Assembly (NCBI GenBank): GCA_007128345.1
Contig: SKXS01000138.1
Location: 1 to 15,258, forward strand
Length of the DNA stretch: 15,258 nt
From: Spirochaetia bacterium
Lineage (GTDB): Bacteria > Spirochaetota > Spirochaetia > PWKH01
Direction of reading: 5' to 3'
This document shows positions 6,934 through 14,238 of this stretch, piece by piece. Position 1 is the first letter of the stretch. Each line of letters starts with the position of its first letter. The translations under genes were made by a program, and so were the position numbers. Below the pieces are notes generated by a model. That model was not told the DNA's origin and made no database searches. It saw nothing but the letters and a program-made list of their open reading frames with translations.

Positions 6934-8262
6934 TTACATACGTGCATAGGCACGAATCTCTTCATTGATGCGGGCGGCAAGTTCCCCAACCGGTACGCGT
7001 ACCTGCTCCATGGTATCACGGAAGCGCAGGGTCACCGTCTGGTCATCCTTCGTCTGGTAGTCTATGGTGATACAGAAGGGGGTGCCGATCTCGTCCATCC
7101 TGCGGTACCTCCTGCCGATGGCTCCGGCTTTATCATAGAACGTCGGGAAGTGCTCCCGCAAATCCCGCTCTATGGATGAAGCAAGCTCATCCAGCCCGTC
7201 CTTCTTCACCAGGGGCAGGACAGCCGCCGTTACAGGAGCAACGGAGGGATGAAAGTGCATCACCGTCCGCTTCTCACCATCCTTAAGCGTCTCTTCTTCG
7301 TAGGCATCTGCAAGCACCATAAGCACTGTACGGGTAAGTCCTGCGGAGGTCTCCACCACATAGGGCACAAAACGTTCCTTGGTATCAGGATCCAGATAGT
7401 TCAGGTCCTTTCCGGAATATTCCTGGTGCCGGGAGAGATCAAAATCGGTGCGTGAGTGAATCCCCTCAATCTCCTGCCAGCCTATGGGGAAGCGATATTC
7501 AATATCACAGGCAACTTTTGCATAGTGAGCAAGTTCATCCGGACCATGGTCACTGTAACGCAGGAAATCCTCCCTGATTCCCAGGCGCTTATAGTAGGCG
7601 TTCCGGCTCTCCTTCCAATAGGAGAACCACTGGTCCTCATCCCCCGGTTTGACAAAGAACTGCATTTCCAGCTGCTCAAATTCACATGTCCTGAAGATGA
7701 AGCTCTTGGTGGTAACCTCGTTCCTGAACGCCTTGCCGATCTGGGCAATGCCGAAGGGAATCTTTACCCTGCTGGTCTGCATGACGTTTTTAAAGTTTAC
7801 GAATATTCCCTGCGCAGTTTCTGGCCGCAGATAGACTATTGAGCTGTCATTCTTCACTGCCCCGAGATGGGTAGAAAACATGAGATTGAACTCACGAGGT
7901 TCCGTAAAGGTCCCCTTCCCTCCACATTCCGGACATGGGGATGCGAGGTCCACCTGGTCAGCACGGAACCGGTTCTTGCACTGCCTGCAGTCAACCATGG
8001 GATCTGAGAAATTATCTACGTGTCCCGAAGCTTCCCATACCTTAGGATGCATCATGATGGCCGCATCAAGCCCGACAATATTATCCTGAAGCTGGGTCAT
8101 CTCCTTCCACCAGCAGTCACGGATTCGGTTCTTGAGCTCTACCCCCAGAGGACCGTAATCCCATGCTCCCGACAGCCCCCCGTAAATTTCACTTGACTGG
8201 TACACAAAGCCCCGGCGCTTGCACAGGGAGACCAGCTGGTCCATAGTAACTTCTGTCTTCAC
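6934..8262 (-). CDS. glyQS: Glycyl-tRNA synthetase, single-chain alpha2 type
   Basis: Charges tRNA-Gly. The 442-residue class II enzyme begins with LCKRRGFVYQSSEIYGGLSGAWDYGPLG-type sequence, diagnostic of the eukaryote/archaeal-like dimeric GlyRS rather than the alpha2beta2 GlyQ/GlyS form. Four cysteines (92, 95, 110, 113) form a likely zinc knuckle in the insertion. RPETAQGIF (146-154), motif 2 FRNEV...FRTCEFEQLEMQFF (179-203) and a C-terminal anticodon-binding domain follow. Length is near the usual 450-460. The start is a GTG at 8262 whose GTGA overlaps the gltX stop TGA, with GAGG 7 nt upstream, a classic translational-coupling junction. An ATG at 8244 is possible but has a poor ribosome site. 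Confidence 0.96.
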   Translation of the reverse strand: MKTEVTMDQLVSLCKRRGFVYQSSEIYGGLSGAWDYGPLGVELKNRIRDCWWKEMTQLQDNIVGLDAAIMMHPKVWEASGHVDNFSDPMVDCRQCKNRFRADQVDLASPCPECGGKGTFTEPREFNLMFSTHLGAVKNDSSIVYLRPETAQGIFVNFKNVMQTSRVKIPFGIAQIGKAFRNEVTTKSFIFRTCEFEQLEMQFFVKPGDEDQWFSYWKESRNAYYKRLGIREDFLRYSDHGPDELAHYAKVACDIEYRFPIGWQEIEGIHSRTDFDLSRHQEYSGKDLNYLDPDTKERFVPYVVETSAGLTRTVLMVLADAYEEETLKDGEKRTVMHFHPSVAPVTAAVLPLVKKDGLDELASSIERDLREHFPTFYDKAGAIGRRYRRMDEIGTPFCITIDYQTKDDQTVTLRFRDTMEQVRVPVGELAARINEEIRAYARM

Positions 8263-9728
8263 TTTCTTGCCTCACTTGTCATGACGTCTAATGCCCGCTG
8301 CATGCGCAGCAGGACCCGCTGTTTTCCCAGTAGGCGCAGGCTTTCAAAGAGCGGCGGGGAAACCTTGCTCCCGGTTACCGCTGATCGTACCGGCATCAGC
8401 ATAGCCCCCAGCTTCACTCCCAGCTCATCCGCCTTGGCACGGAACCGGGATTCCAGTACTTCATCATCTGCCGTATCCATATCCTCAAGGAGCGCTGCGG
8501 CATGCGCCAGGATATCCGCCGTGACTGCGGCGTCGCACTTCTTGGGAATAATTTCCGACGCAGGGGGAAGTGCAACATCCTGAAAAAGAAACCGGGTCAT
8601 ATCGCTTACATCCTTCAGCAGGTGCAGCCGCTCCCGTACAATCGGAATCATCCTGTCAACCATCTCCTGCTCTTCCGGGGACGGAGGTGATGCGATCACC
8701 CCGTCGCGCTCCAGGAAGGGGATTATGAGGTCCTTGAGCTCTTTAGTGCTTTTCTGCCTGATGTAGTGTCCGTTAAACCACTCGAGCTTTTTATAGTCGA
8801 AGACCCCGGGAGCCTTGTTGATCTTCTCCAGCGTGAAGAGCTTTTCCAGCTCTTCACGGGTAAAGAATTCCCGCTCGCCGTCCCATGACCAGCCCAGAAG
8901 GCTGATGTAGTTCACCATCGCTTCCGGCACGTAACCCTGTTCCCTGAACTCCTGTACCGAGGTGGAACCGTGGCGCTTTGAGAGCTTCTGCCCATCGTGC
9001 CCCATAACCATGGGAAGGTGACAGTACTTTGGAGCCTCCCAGCCGAACGCACGGTATAACAGTACGTGGAGCGGCCCTGAGGGTATCCACTCCTGCGCCC
9101 TCAGGATATGGGTGATGCCCATAAGGTGGTCATCCACCACATTTGCCAGGTGGTAGGTGGGGAACCCGTCTGACTTCAACAGCACCGGATCAGGGCTGAT
9201 GTCACGGTTGGCCCGTGTAATGGTGCCCATGAGGAGATCAGTGAAGGCAGTCTCGCCGTCCAGGGGAACCTTAAGCCTGATCACAGGCTTCACTCCCCCC
9301 GGTGCATCTGTCGGGTCCAGGTCCCTGCAGTGACGATCATATCCCACAAACGCGGACTTATTCTGCTCCTGCTGTGCACGCAGAGCGCTCAAGCGCTCCG
9401 GGGTACAGTAGCATGGGTATGCGTTCCCCGTTTCCACCAGCTTTCCTGCATATTCAGTGTACAGATCAATGCGCTGCGACTGCACATAGGGCTCGCAAGA
9501 ACCCCCTGTGATCGGCCCCTCATCCCATGAGAGGCCTAGCCAGTCCATGGTATCAAACAGATCTTCCAGGGCATCCTGCCTGAAGCGCTCACGATCGGTA
9601 TCCTCGATTCTCAGGATGAACGTGCCTCCCTGGGAACGGGCAAACAGGTAGTTGAAGAGGGCCGTCCTGACACCGCCTATATGCTGGAGCCCGGTCGGTG
9701 AAGGGGCGTATCGGACCCTGACGCTCAT
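8259..9728 (-). CDS. gltX: Glutamyl-tRNA synthetase
   Basis: Charges tRNA-Glu (and possibly tRNA-Gln if the cell uses the amidotransferase route). The 489-residue protein starts VRVRYAPSPTGLQHIGG, with the class I HIGH motif as HIGG (16-19), then RIEDTDRER, and the second signature as KLSKRHGS (about 249). A CYC...C cluster (about 107-136) may bind zinc. An all-helical anticodon-binding half follows, as in bacterial GluRS. The frame is open upstream to 9794, but the ATG at 9728 follows AGAGGAG and begins the conserved sequence; the extra upstream codons are the AT-rich promoter region. First gene of the predicted operon; its stop overlaps the glyQS start. Confidence 0.97.
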   Translation of the reverse strand: MSVRVRYAPSPTGLQHIGGVRTALFNYLFARSQGGTFILRIEDTDRERFRQDALEDLFDTMDWLGLSWDEGPITGGSCEPYVQSQRIDLYTEYAGKLVETGNAYPCYCTPERLSALRAQQEQNKSAFVGYDRHCRDLDPTDAPGGVKPVIRLKVPLDGETAFTDLLMGTITRANRDISPDPVLLKSDGFPTYHLANVVDDHLMGITHILRAQEWIPSGPLHVLLYRAFGWEAPKYCHLPMVMGHDGQKLSKRHGSTSVQEFREQGYVPEAMVNYISLLGWSWDGEREFFTREELEKLFTLEKINKAPGVFDYKKLEWFNGHYIRQKSTKELKDLIIPFLERDGVIASPPSPEEQEMVDRMIPIVRERLHLLKDVSDMTRFLFQDVALPPASEIIPKKCDAAVTADILAHAAALLEDMDTADDEVLESRFRAKADELGVKLGAMLMPVRSAVTGSKVSPPLFESLRLLGKQRVLLRMQRALDVMTSEARK

Positions 9729-9772
9729 AAACACTCCTCTTTTTATTATAGGATAGAGAAATAGTACGTATA

Positions 9773-9801
9773 TGTATATAGAAAAAAGGAACATTTTACA
9801 A
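9773..9801 (-). promoter_or_regulatory. Predicted promoter of the gltX-glyQS-tyrS-ABC operon
   Basis: Minus strand TTGTAA (9801-9796), 17-nt spacer, TATACA (9778-9773) in an AT-rich stretch. A start near 9766 gives a leader of about 38 nt with AGAGGAG before the gltX ATG. A perfect TATAAT also occurs at about 9745-9750 but would start transcription on the ribosome site and has no -35 partner. Confidence 0.5.
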
Positions 9802-9814
9802 GACGGCAGGACGC

Positions 9815-9867
9815 AAAGCTGATTATCTCTGCATAATTCTTTGACAGGAATGCCTATGCACAGCTTT
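9815..9867. repeat. Interrupted inverted repeat between the polysaccharide block and gltX
   Basis: AAAGCTG (9815-9821) pairs with CAGCTTT (9861-9867), and inside it TGCATA pairs with TATGCA, leaving an asymmetric internal bulge and a 19-nt loop. No T-run follows, so it is at most a weak or Rho-assisted end signal for the phosphatase transcript. It could also be an operator for the gltX promoter beside it. Confidence 0.35.
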
Positions 9868-9875
9868 ATGAAGTA

Positions 9876-10505
9876 TCACAGACCGAGTATGGCCTTGCCT
9901 CGATCCATGATTTCTCTATACGACGAGAACAGGGAGAGATCCGGTACAGCTCGGGCCGTGCCATGATGATCAGTAGCTATGAAATCAATCCAGCCAAGCT
10001 CCAGCAGATCCTTTGCCAGCGGGGTGCTGAGCGCATTCAGATTGACCTGGAAAAGTACACCCATCTCCTTTAGACGCTTCACTTCAGGAGTACGCACGGA
10101 GAACCAGCGGTACCGGTCCACATGGGCTATAACCACGGTAAAGCCCTGTACCTGGAGGCTGAAGCACGCGTCCATAATGAACAGGGGCATGATCTGGGCA
10201 TGAAATTCCACAAGCTGGAACCGTTTGAAGAACGGCACCGCCTTCTGCACATCCGGACCTGATACATAGAGCTCCGATCCCAGGACGAGGGTGAGCGAAC
10301 GCTTTGCTCCCGATTCCTTCAGTCTCAGGTATTCCTCTCTGATCCGATCAATCCTGGTGGGAATTGCAGGATGGTGCAAATGGGGAGTACAGACTATATG
10401 GGTAAAGCCGGCATCAGCATAGGCATCGAGAAAAGAATCTGATTCGTTCCGTGAAGCGCTTCCGTCATCTACTTGGGGCAGCAGGTGGGTATGAATATCT
10501 ACCAT
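9876..10505 (-). CDS. PHP-family tyrosine phosphatase, CpsB/YwqE-like
   Basis: A 209-residue metal-dependent phosphatase of the polymerase-and-histidinol-phosphatase fold. DIHTHLLPQVDDG carries H5 and H7, CTPHLHH has H42, SELY has E78, IAHVDRY has H128 and ATDHHG has D179 and H181; together these form the expected multi-metal site. CpsB/Wzh/YwqE proteins dephosphorylate the tyrosine cluster of a capsule BY-kinase. The kinase gene lies directly upstream with a 14-nt gap, which fits that role well. IAHVDRY replaces the commoner IAHPERY. The protein is shorter than typical CpsB (about 240-255 residues), ending soon after the DxH motif. A GAAGG ribosome site precedes the ATG at 10505. Cytosolic; no signal or membrane segment. 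Confidence 0.9.
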   Translation of the reverse strand: MVDIHTHLLPQVDDGSASRNESDSFLDAYADAGFTHIVCTPHLHHPAIPTRIDRIREEYLRLKESGAKRSLTLVLGSELYVSGPDVQKAVPFFKRFQLVEFHAQIMPLFIMDACFSLQVQGFTVVIAHVDRYRWFSVRTPEVKRLKEMGVLFQVNLNALSTPLAKDLLELGWIDFIATDHHGTARAVPDLSLFSSYREIMDRGKAILGL

Positions 10506-10519
10506 GAGGTGCCTTCAGT

Positions 10520-12898
10520 TCAGGTACTGCTGTCGGGGATCCTACGGGAGCTTCCTGCCTGTCCCTCTCCCGTCTTCAGCTCATCATAGCTGATAATCTG
10601 GGCCTGCGGATCAGCAGTCGGTCCGATTGGTGCAGGAATACGGATGCCCTGTTTCTCCTGCCGCATCGCCCGTTTAGCTGCGCGCATGGCTGCCTTCCGT
10701 TTCCCCTTCAGTTTCCTTGAATTTCCACTTCCGGCATCGTCACCGCTGTAATAGTAGTAATAGTGGTAGTAGCCGTAGCGATTGTCTATGGTGACATCGT
10801 TGATGACCAGCCCGAGCAGTGATATCTGACTTCCCCGGAGGGTATCAGCTCCCAGGGCAACCCCCTTCCTTGACGATACCCCTGAACGCACAACCAGCAG
10901 CATGCCGTCGGAAATGCGTGAGCAGATGGTAGCATCAGATGCAACCAGCACCGGAGGAAGGTCCAGGATGATCCTGTCGTAATGCTTGCGCAGCCCGTTA
11001 AGCATGTGCTCAAACCGCTGAGACGTGAGCACCGCAGTAGGGTTAGGGGGGAGAGGTCCGACAGGCAGTACATGGAGATTCGGCAGATCGCGCAGGGGCT
11101 TCTTGATGAGTGCGCTGATTTCCCTCTTCTGCAGCAGGTAGTTCACTATACCTCCCTCAAACTTGTCCAATCCGAAAATCTGTTCAAGCCGGGGACGGCG
11201 CATGTCACAGTCTACGATGATGGTCTTCAATCCGTTCTGTGCCATGGCTACGGAGATATTTGTACTTACCGTGGTCTTTCCTTCGCTCATCTCAGAACTT
11301 GATATAGCGATTATCTGGGGCACCTTCACCCTGCTGTAGGCTACATTTGTGGCAATCAGCTTGTATGCCTCAGATCCGGGAGAAGTCGGGCTGTTATAGA
11401 CAATGAGTTCGTTCATTCCCTTGCCCGTGAAGTTCATCCGGGGCACCCGCCCCAAGATAATGGGATCTCCTCCGATGGCCCTCCGGATGGCATCTTCATC
11501 CCTGAGGGAGGTATCTAAGGTCTCCACCAGAAACGCAATGAGCACTCCCAGGAACATTCCCAGCAGGGCCCCGACTGCCAGGATGAGACGACGGTTCGGC
11601 GAAACGGGGCTTGTGGGAGGGATGGCGTAGTCAATGATCACCGCAGTACCGGTAATCCCCGCTTCGGTAATCTTGGTCTCTTCAAGCTTCTCAAGGAGGA
11701 GAATGTAGAGGCTCTCCTTTGACTTGACTTCCCGGGTCAGCTCGAGCATGCGCTGCTCTATCTGCGGAAGCGCTCTGATCTGGGACTGGTAGGTGTTGCG
11801 GAGATCGGTCAGGTAGTTTATGTGCGTTTCCGCCAGCATCACCTTTGCATACGCATCGGCGAGGTCGCTGTACAATCCCAGGGAAACCTGATCGTTTGTA
11901 TTGGCACTTCTGCTCAGATGTGCGCTTACTGAATTAGTCAGACGGTTTTCCCTGCTGGTTACCGCTATCCTGAGATCAGCTGCAGCTGCAGCCCCGGAGG
12001 CTGAGGCGCTGGAAAGCTCCAACCGTGCATCTATGAGCTGCTTCAGCTGGTCCTGGATATCTTCCCGGTTTCTCACTTCCTGCAGTGTCGGATAGGTGCC
12101 GCCCTGCTGGGATATGAGGTTCTGTATAACCGGAATGGACTGCATGGCGTTGTCCTGCTGGATACGGTATGGGGTTATCTGGCGGTCGTAGGTGGAGACG
12201 AACTGCAGAAGCAGCCGTGCCTCCTCATCCAGGAGGAAGAGCCCTTCGCGCTCCTTGTAGGTCCTCAAATTGGTCTCAGCAACCATGAGGTCCGCTTCAA
12301 GCTGGGGTATTTGCTGCTCAATGAAGCTGCGCCGTACCTGGAACTCATTCTGGGCTAACTGCTTGAGCATGTCGTTATAGACTTCTGCCAGGGTGTTGGC
12401 AATGGCAACTGCCTGGTTTCGGTCGGCATGCTCCACGGAAATCCTGACGATATTGGTATCGCGGACGGTTGAAACGGATATCCGGCCGGATACCGAGGCA
12501 ACGATCCTGCTCTTCGGAGAGGGTTCCTCTCCCGGCTCAAGACTTGCAAGGTATTCATCGTAGAGGCCGAGACGGTTAACCACCTCCTCAATGTTGGAGC
12601 GGCTCTTGATGAGCTCCACCTCTGTCCCGATCAAACGGAACGTGGCAGTCCCGGGCATCGTGAACATCCTGTCAAGAGAAGTTGCAGCCTGTGACGGCTC
12701 TACACGCATGGTTACCGTAGCGCTGTAGATGGGTGTGGCAAAATAGAGATATCCCAGGACAGCTGCTGCAACAAGCACAAATGTGCTCAGTATCCACCAG
12801 ACGCGCTTGCGCAGTATATATATGATATCCTGAAGACTGATCTCCTTTTCATCCTGGTCAACATTCTGACCATACTGATTTATATCGTGTTTATCCAC
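10520..12898 (-). CDS. Wzc-like polysaccharide chain-length determinant / BY-type tyrosine kinase
   Basis: A 792-residue protein of the polysaccharide co-polymerase 2a type. After a short polar N-terminus a Wzz domain starts with membrane segment 1 (about 34-54, VWWILSTFVLVAAAVLGYLYF-like). A long periplasmic coiled-coil region (about 60-430) follows, then PVSPNRRL and membrane segment 2 (about 437-461). The cytoplasmic kinase domain has Walker A SSEMSEGKTT (about 533-542), Walker A' IIVDCDMRRP (about 560) and Walker B IILDLPPV (about 644). A tyrosine cluster lies at 708-717. Such proteins autophosphorylate in trans and control polymer length and export. Unusually, the cluster is followed by 75 more residues, with a very basic stretch. 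The start is GTG at 12898 with AGGAG 7 nt upstream. It is fused as in proteobacteria, while its partner phosphatase is of the CpsB type. Confidence 0.94.
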   Translation of the reverse strand: MDKHDINQYGQNVDQDEKEISLQDIIYILRKRVWWILSTFVLVAAAVLGYLYFATPIYSATVTMRVEPSQAATSLDRMFTMPGTATFRLIGTEVELIKSRSNIEEVVNRLGLYDEYLASLEPGEEPSPKSRIVASVSGRISVSTVRDTNIVRISVEHADRNQAVAIANTLAEVYNDMLKQLAQNEFQVRRSFIEQQIPQLEADLMVAETNLRTYKEREGLFLLDEEARLLLQFVSTYDRQITPYRIQQDNAMQSIPVIQNLISQQGGTYPTLQEVRNREDIQDQLKQLIDARLELSSASASGAAAAADLRIAVTSRENRLTNSVSAHLSRSANTNDQVSLGLYSDLADAYAKVMLAETHINYLTDLRNTYQSQIRALPQIEQRMLELTREVKSKESLYILLLEKLEETKITEAGITGTAVIIDYAIPPTSPVSPNRRLILAVGALLGMFLGVLIAFLVETLDTSLRDEDAIRRAIGGDPIILGRVPRMNFTGKGMNELIVYNSPTSPGSEAYKLIATNVAYSRVKVPQIIAISSSEMSEGKTTVSTNISVAMAQNGLKTIIVDCDMRRPRLEQIFGLDKFEGGIVNYLLQKREISALIKKPLRDLPNLHVLPVGPLPPNPTAVLTSQRFEHMLNGLRKHYDRIILDLPPVLVASDATICSRISDGMLLVVRSGVSSRKGVALGADTLRGSQISLLGLVINDVTIDNRYGYYHYYYYYSGDDAGSGNSRKLKGKRKAAMRAAKRAMRQEKQGIRIPAPIGPTADPQAQIISYDELKTGEGQAGSSRRIPDSST
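10748..10777 (-). other. C-terminal tyrosine cluster of the Wzc-like kinase
   Basis: Ten codons (residues 708-717) read YGYYHYYYYY, eight of them Tyr, the expected autophosphorylation tract. At DNA level it is a run of near-identical TAC/TAT/CAC triplets. Confidence 0.85.
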
Positions 12899-13072
12899 TC
12901 ATCAGCTCCTGCTGGCCGGCATGCACGCACACCGTAATCTGATTTTTTCTATCTTGTAAACCCTTCATCAGCCTGGAAGTAACAACCTTCCAGGTATGCT
13001 TTTCAGATTTCTATAGTACACAGAAAAACCGCATTGCACAACCCGTAATTCGGAGTAGCGCTCCTCATCTGC
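12899..13072 (-). other. 174-nt leader between the guanylyltransferase and kinase genes, with hairpin
   Basis: The largest non-coding gap in the window. It carries a perfect 8-bp inverted repeat, CCTGGAAG (12972-12979) and CTTCCAGG (12987-12994), with a 7-nt loop and no T-run. A weak promoter candidate lies upstream (a TATAGA at 13015-13010 with only poor -35 matches). It probably serves as a processing or attenuation element or an operator in the kinase leader. No recognisable JUMPstart/ops element or small ORF was seen. Confidence 0.45.
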
Positions 13073-14098
13073 CTACGCATTTCTCTTTCGCGCCAGCATG
13101 CCGTACGGAGAGATCACAACTACCATGTCCTCCATGCCGTCTATGCTGACCGGCAGGTCAGTATAGTTGCAGACCATAGTTCGTGTTGACCGTACAATCA
13201 CCGGGCTGCTTCCGGGCAGCCACGTGTTTCCCCGTACGTCACTATCCAGGTAAGGCTCAAGGGCCTCCCAGCTCCCCAGGTCATTCCAGCGCAGATCATC
13301 TCCAGCGGGGATGAGGGCAATATGATCGGGGATGTGCTCCATGAGCGCATAGTCTATTGAAGTTCCCAGTTTCTGCTCCTGTATCCTGCGGTAGGATTGC
13401 TCCAGAGAACCGAAAGGGTCGGCGAATGCTTCAGTGACCAGTGAAACGAGGTCGGGACAGTGGACCATCCCCAGCTCAATGAATACCCGCGCCTTGGCGA
13501 TGAACATCCCGGCATTCCAGTAGTAATCCCCGCTTTCCAGATACCTGCGAGCAGTCTCTCCGTCGGGCTTTTCCACGAATGCCCTTACCTGTCTGGGAAG
13601 CGTATCACCCGGATGAACCTGAATATAGCCGTATCCTGTCTCCGGACGGCTGGGAGAAATGCCGATGGTTACAATTCGGTCATACTTCTCTGCCGCACGG
13701 ACCGCCTTCCTGAGGAGAGACTGGTACACCACGGCATCCATGCGATGATCCGCAGGAAGCAGGCATATCACCCGCTCCGGATCCTGATCCCTGTAGAAAG
13801 TCCTAGCTGCGGCAGCGAAGACTGCGGGAGCCGTATTGCATCCAAAGGGTTCAACAAGCTGATCCACTTGGTCTTTTCCTGCTGCACGAGCCTGTTTCAT
13901 CACTTCACCGCTGTACGGCAGTTCAGGAATAACCGTAACTGCGTACTCTTCCGGTATCCGCAGCAGAGTCTCCTGCAGGAGCGAATATGTGCCTGTAAGC
14001 ACGAGAAACTGCTTGGGCAGTCTGCCGGACCCTACCTGCGAGAGGGGCTTCAGTCGAGTTCCCGCTCCCCCAGCAAGAATAAATACCTGCGTCCCCAT
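13073..14098 (-). CDS. manC: Mannose-1-phosphate guanylyltransferase (GDP-mannose pyrophosphorylase)
   Basis: Makes GDP-mannose from mannose-1-phosphate and GTP in the cytosol, supplying surface polysaccharide synthesis. The 341-residue nucleotidyltransferase has FILAGGAGTRLKPLS (6-20), LPKQFL with K29, EPFGCNTAP (83-91), LPADH (114-118), PETGYGYI (152-159), VEKPD (175-179), YWNAGMFI (193-200) and a C-terminal RWNDLGSW. It is the short single-domain form without a phosphomannose isomerase domain. The family's EPxxRNTAP Arg is Cys88 here. The ATG at 14098 follows TGGAGG and is preferred over the in-frame ATG at 14125, which would lie only a few nt from the predicted transcript start. The kinase and phosphatase genes downstream share its direction and probably its function. 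Glucose-type nucleotidyltransfer is less likely given the GMP-specific motifs. Confidence 0.93.
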   Translation of the reverse strand: MGTQVFILAGGAGTRLKPLSQVGSGRLPKQFLVLTGTYSLLQETLLRIPEEYAVTVIPELPYSGEVMKQARAAGKDQVDQLVEPFGCNTAPAVFAAAARTFYRDQDPERVICLLPADHRMDAVVYQSLLRKAVRAAEKYDRIVTIGISPSRPETGYGYIQVHPGDTLPRQVRAFVEKPDGETARRYLESGDYYWNAGMFIAKARVFIELGMVHCPDLVSLVTEAFADPFGSLEQSYRRIQEQKLGTSIDYALMEHIPDHIALIPAGDDLRWNDLGSWEALEPYLDSDVRGNTWLPGSSPVIVRSTRTMVCNYTDLPVSIDGMEDMVVVISPYGMLARKRNA

Positions 14099-14137
14099 AG
14101 TACCTCCACAATGGTCAGACCGCACTCTGTTCCTGAC

Positions 14138-14167
14138 ATTCTATGGATGAATCTCCCAATCTGTCAA
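14138..14167 (-). promoter_or_regulatory. Predicted promoter of the guanylyltransferase gene
   Basis: Minus strand carries a perfect TTGACA (14167-14162), an 18-nt spacer and TAGAAT (14143-14138). Transcription would begin near 14131, giving a leader of about 33 nt before the ATG at 14098. This is the best sigma70-like promoter in the window. Confidence 0.65.
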
Positions 14168-14203
14168 TCATAGCACATCAACACATATCCCTGCAGCGTA
14201 CTC

Positions 14204-14232
14204 TGGACCAATTTCAATGAAATCGGCATAAT
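14204..14232 (+). promoter_or_regulatory. Predicted promoter of the response-regulator gene, giving a leaderless start
   Basis: TGGACC (14204-14209), 17-nt spacer, CATAAT (14227-14232). Counting the standard distance from the -10 box puts +1 at about 14239, which is the A of the ATG. No Shine-Dalgarno sequence precedes that ATG. Confidence 0.45.
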
Positions 14233-14238
14233 TGCGCT

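Noticed and set aside
9729..9794. N-terminal extension of the gltX frame with a hydrophobic start
   Set aside because: It is AT-rich promoter and leader sequence. GluRS homology and AGAGGAG both point to the ATG at 9728.
10745..10780. Short tandem repeat that could be read as a CRISPR-like or satellite array
   Set aside because: It is only about 30 nt and codes for the expected tyrosine cluster of the kinase.
12899..13072. Search for a JUMPstart/ops element or small RNA gene before the kinase
   Set aside because: No ops-like sequence, no strong promoter and no hairpin with T-run were found, only the single dyad already reported.
13460..14173. Long plus-strand reading frame (237 codons) opposite the guanylyltransferase gene
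   Set aside because: The minus-strand frame shows every GMP motif and a good promoter and ribosome site. The antisense frame has no recognisable domain and no ribosome site.
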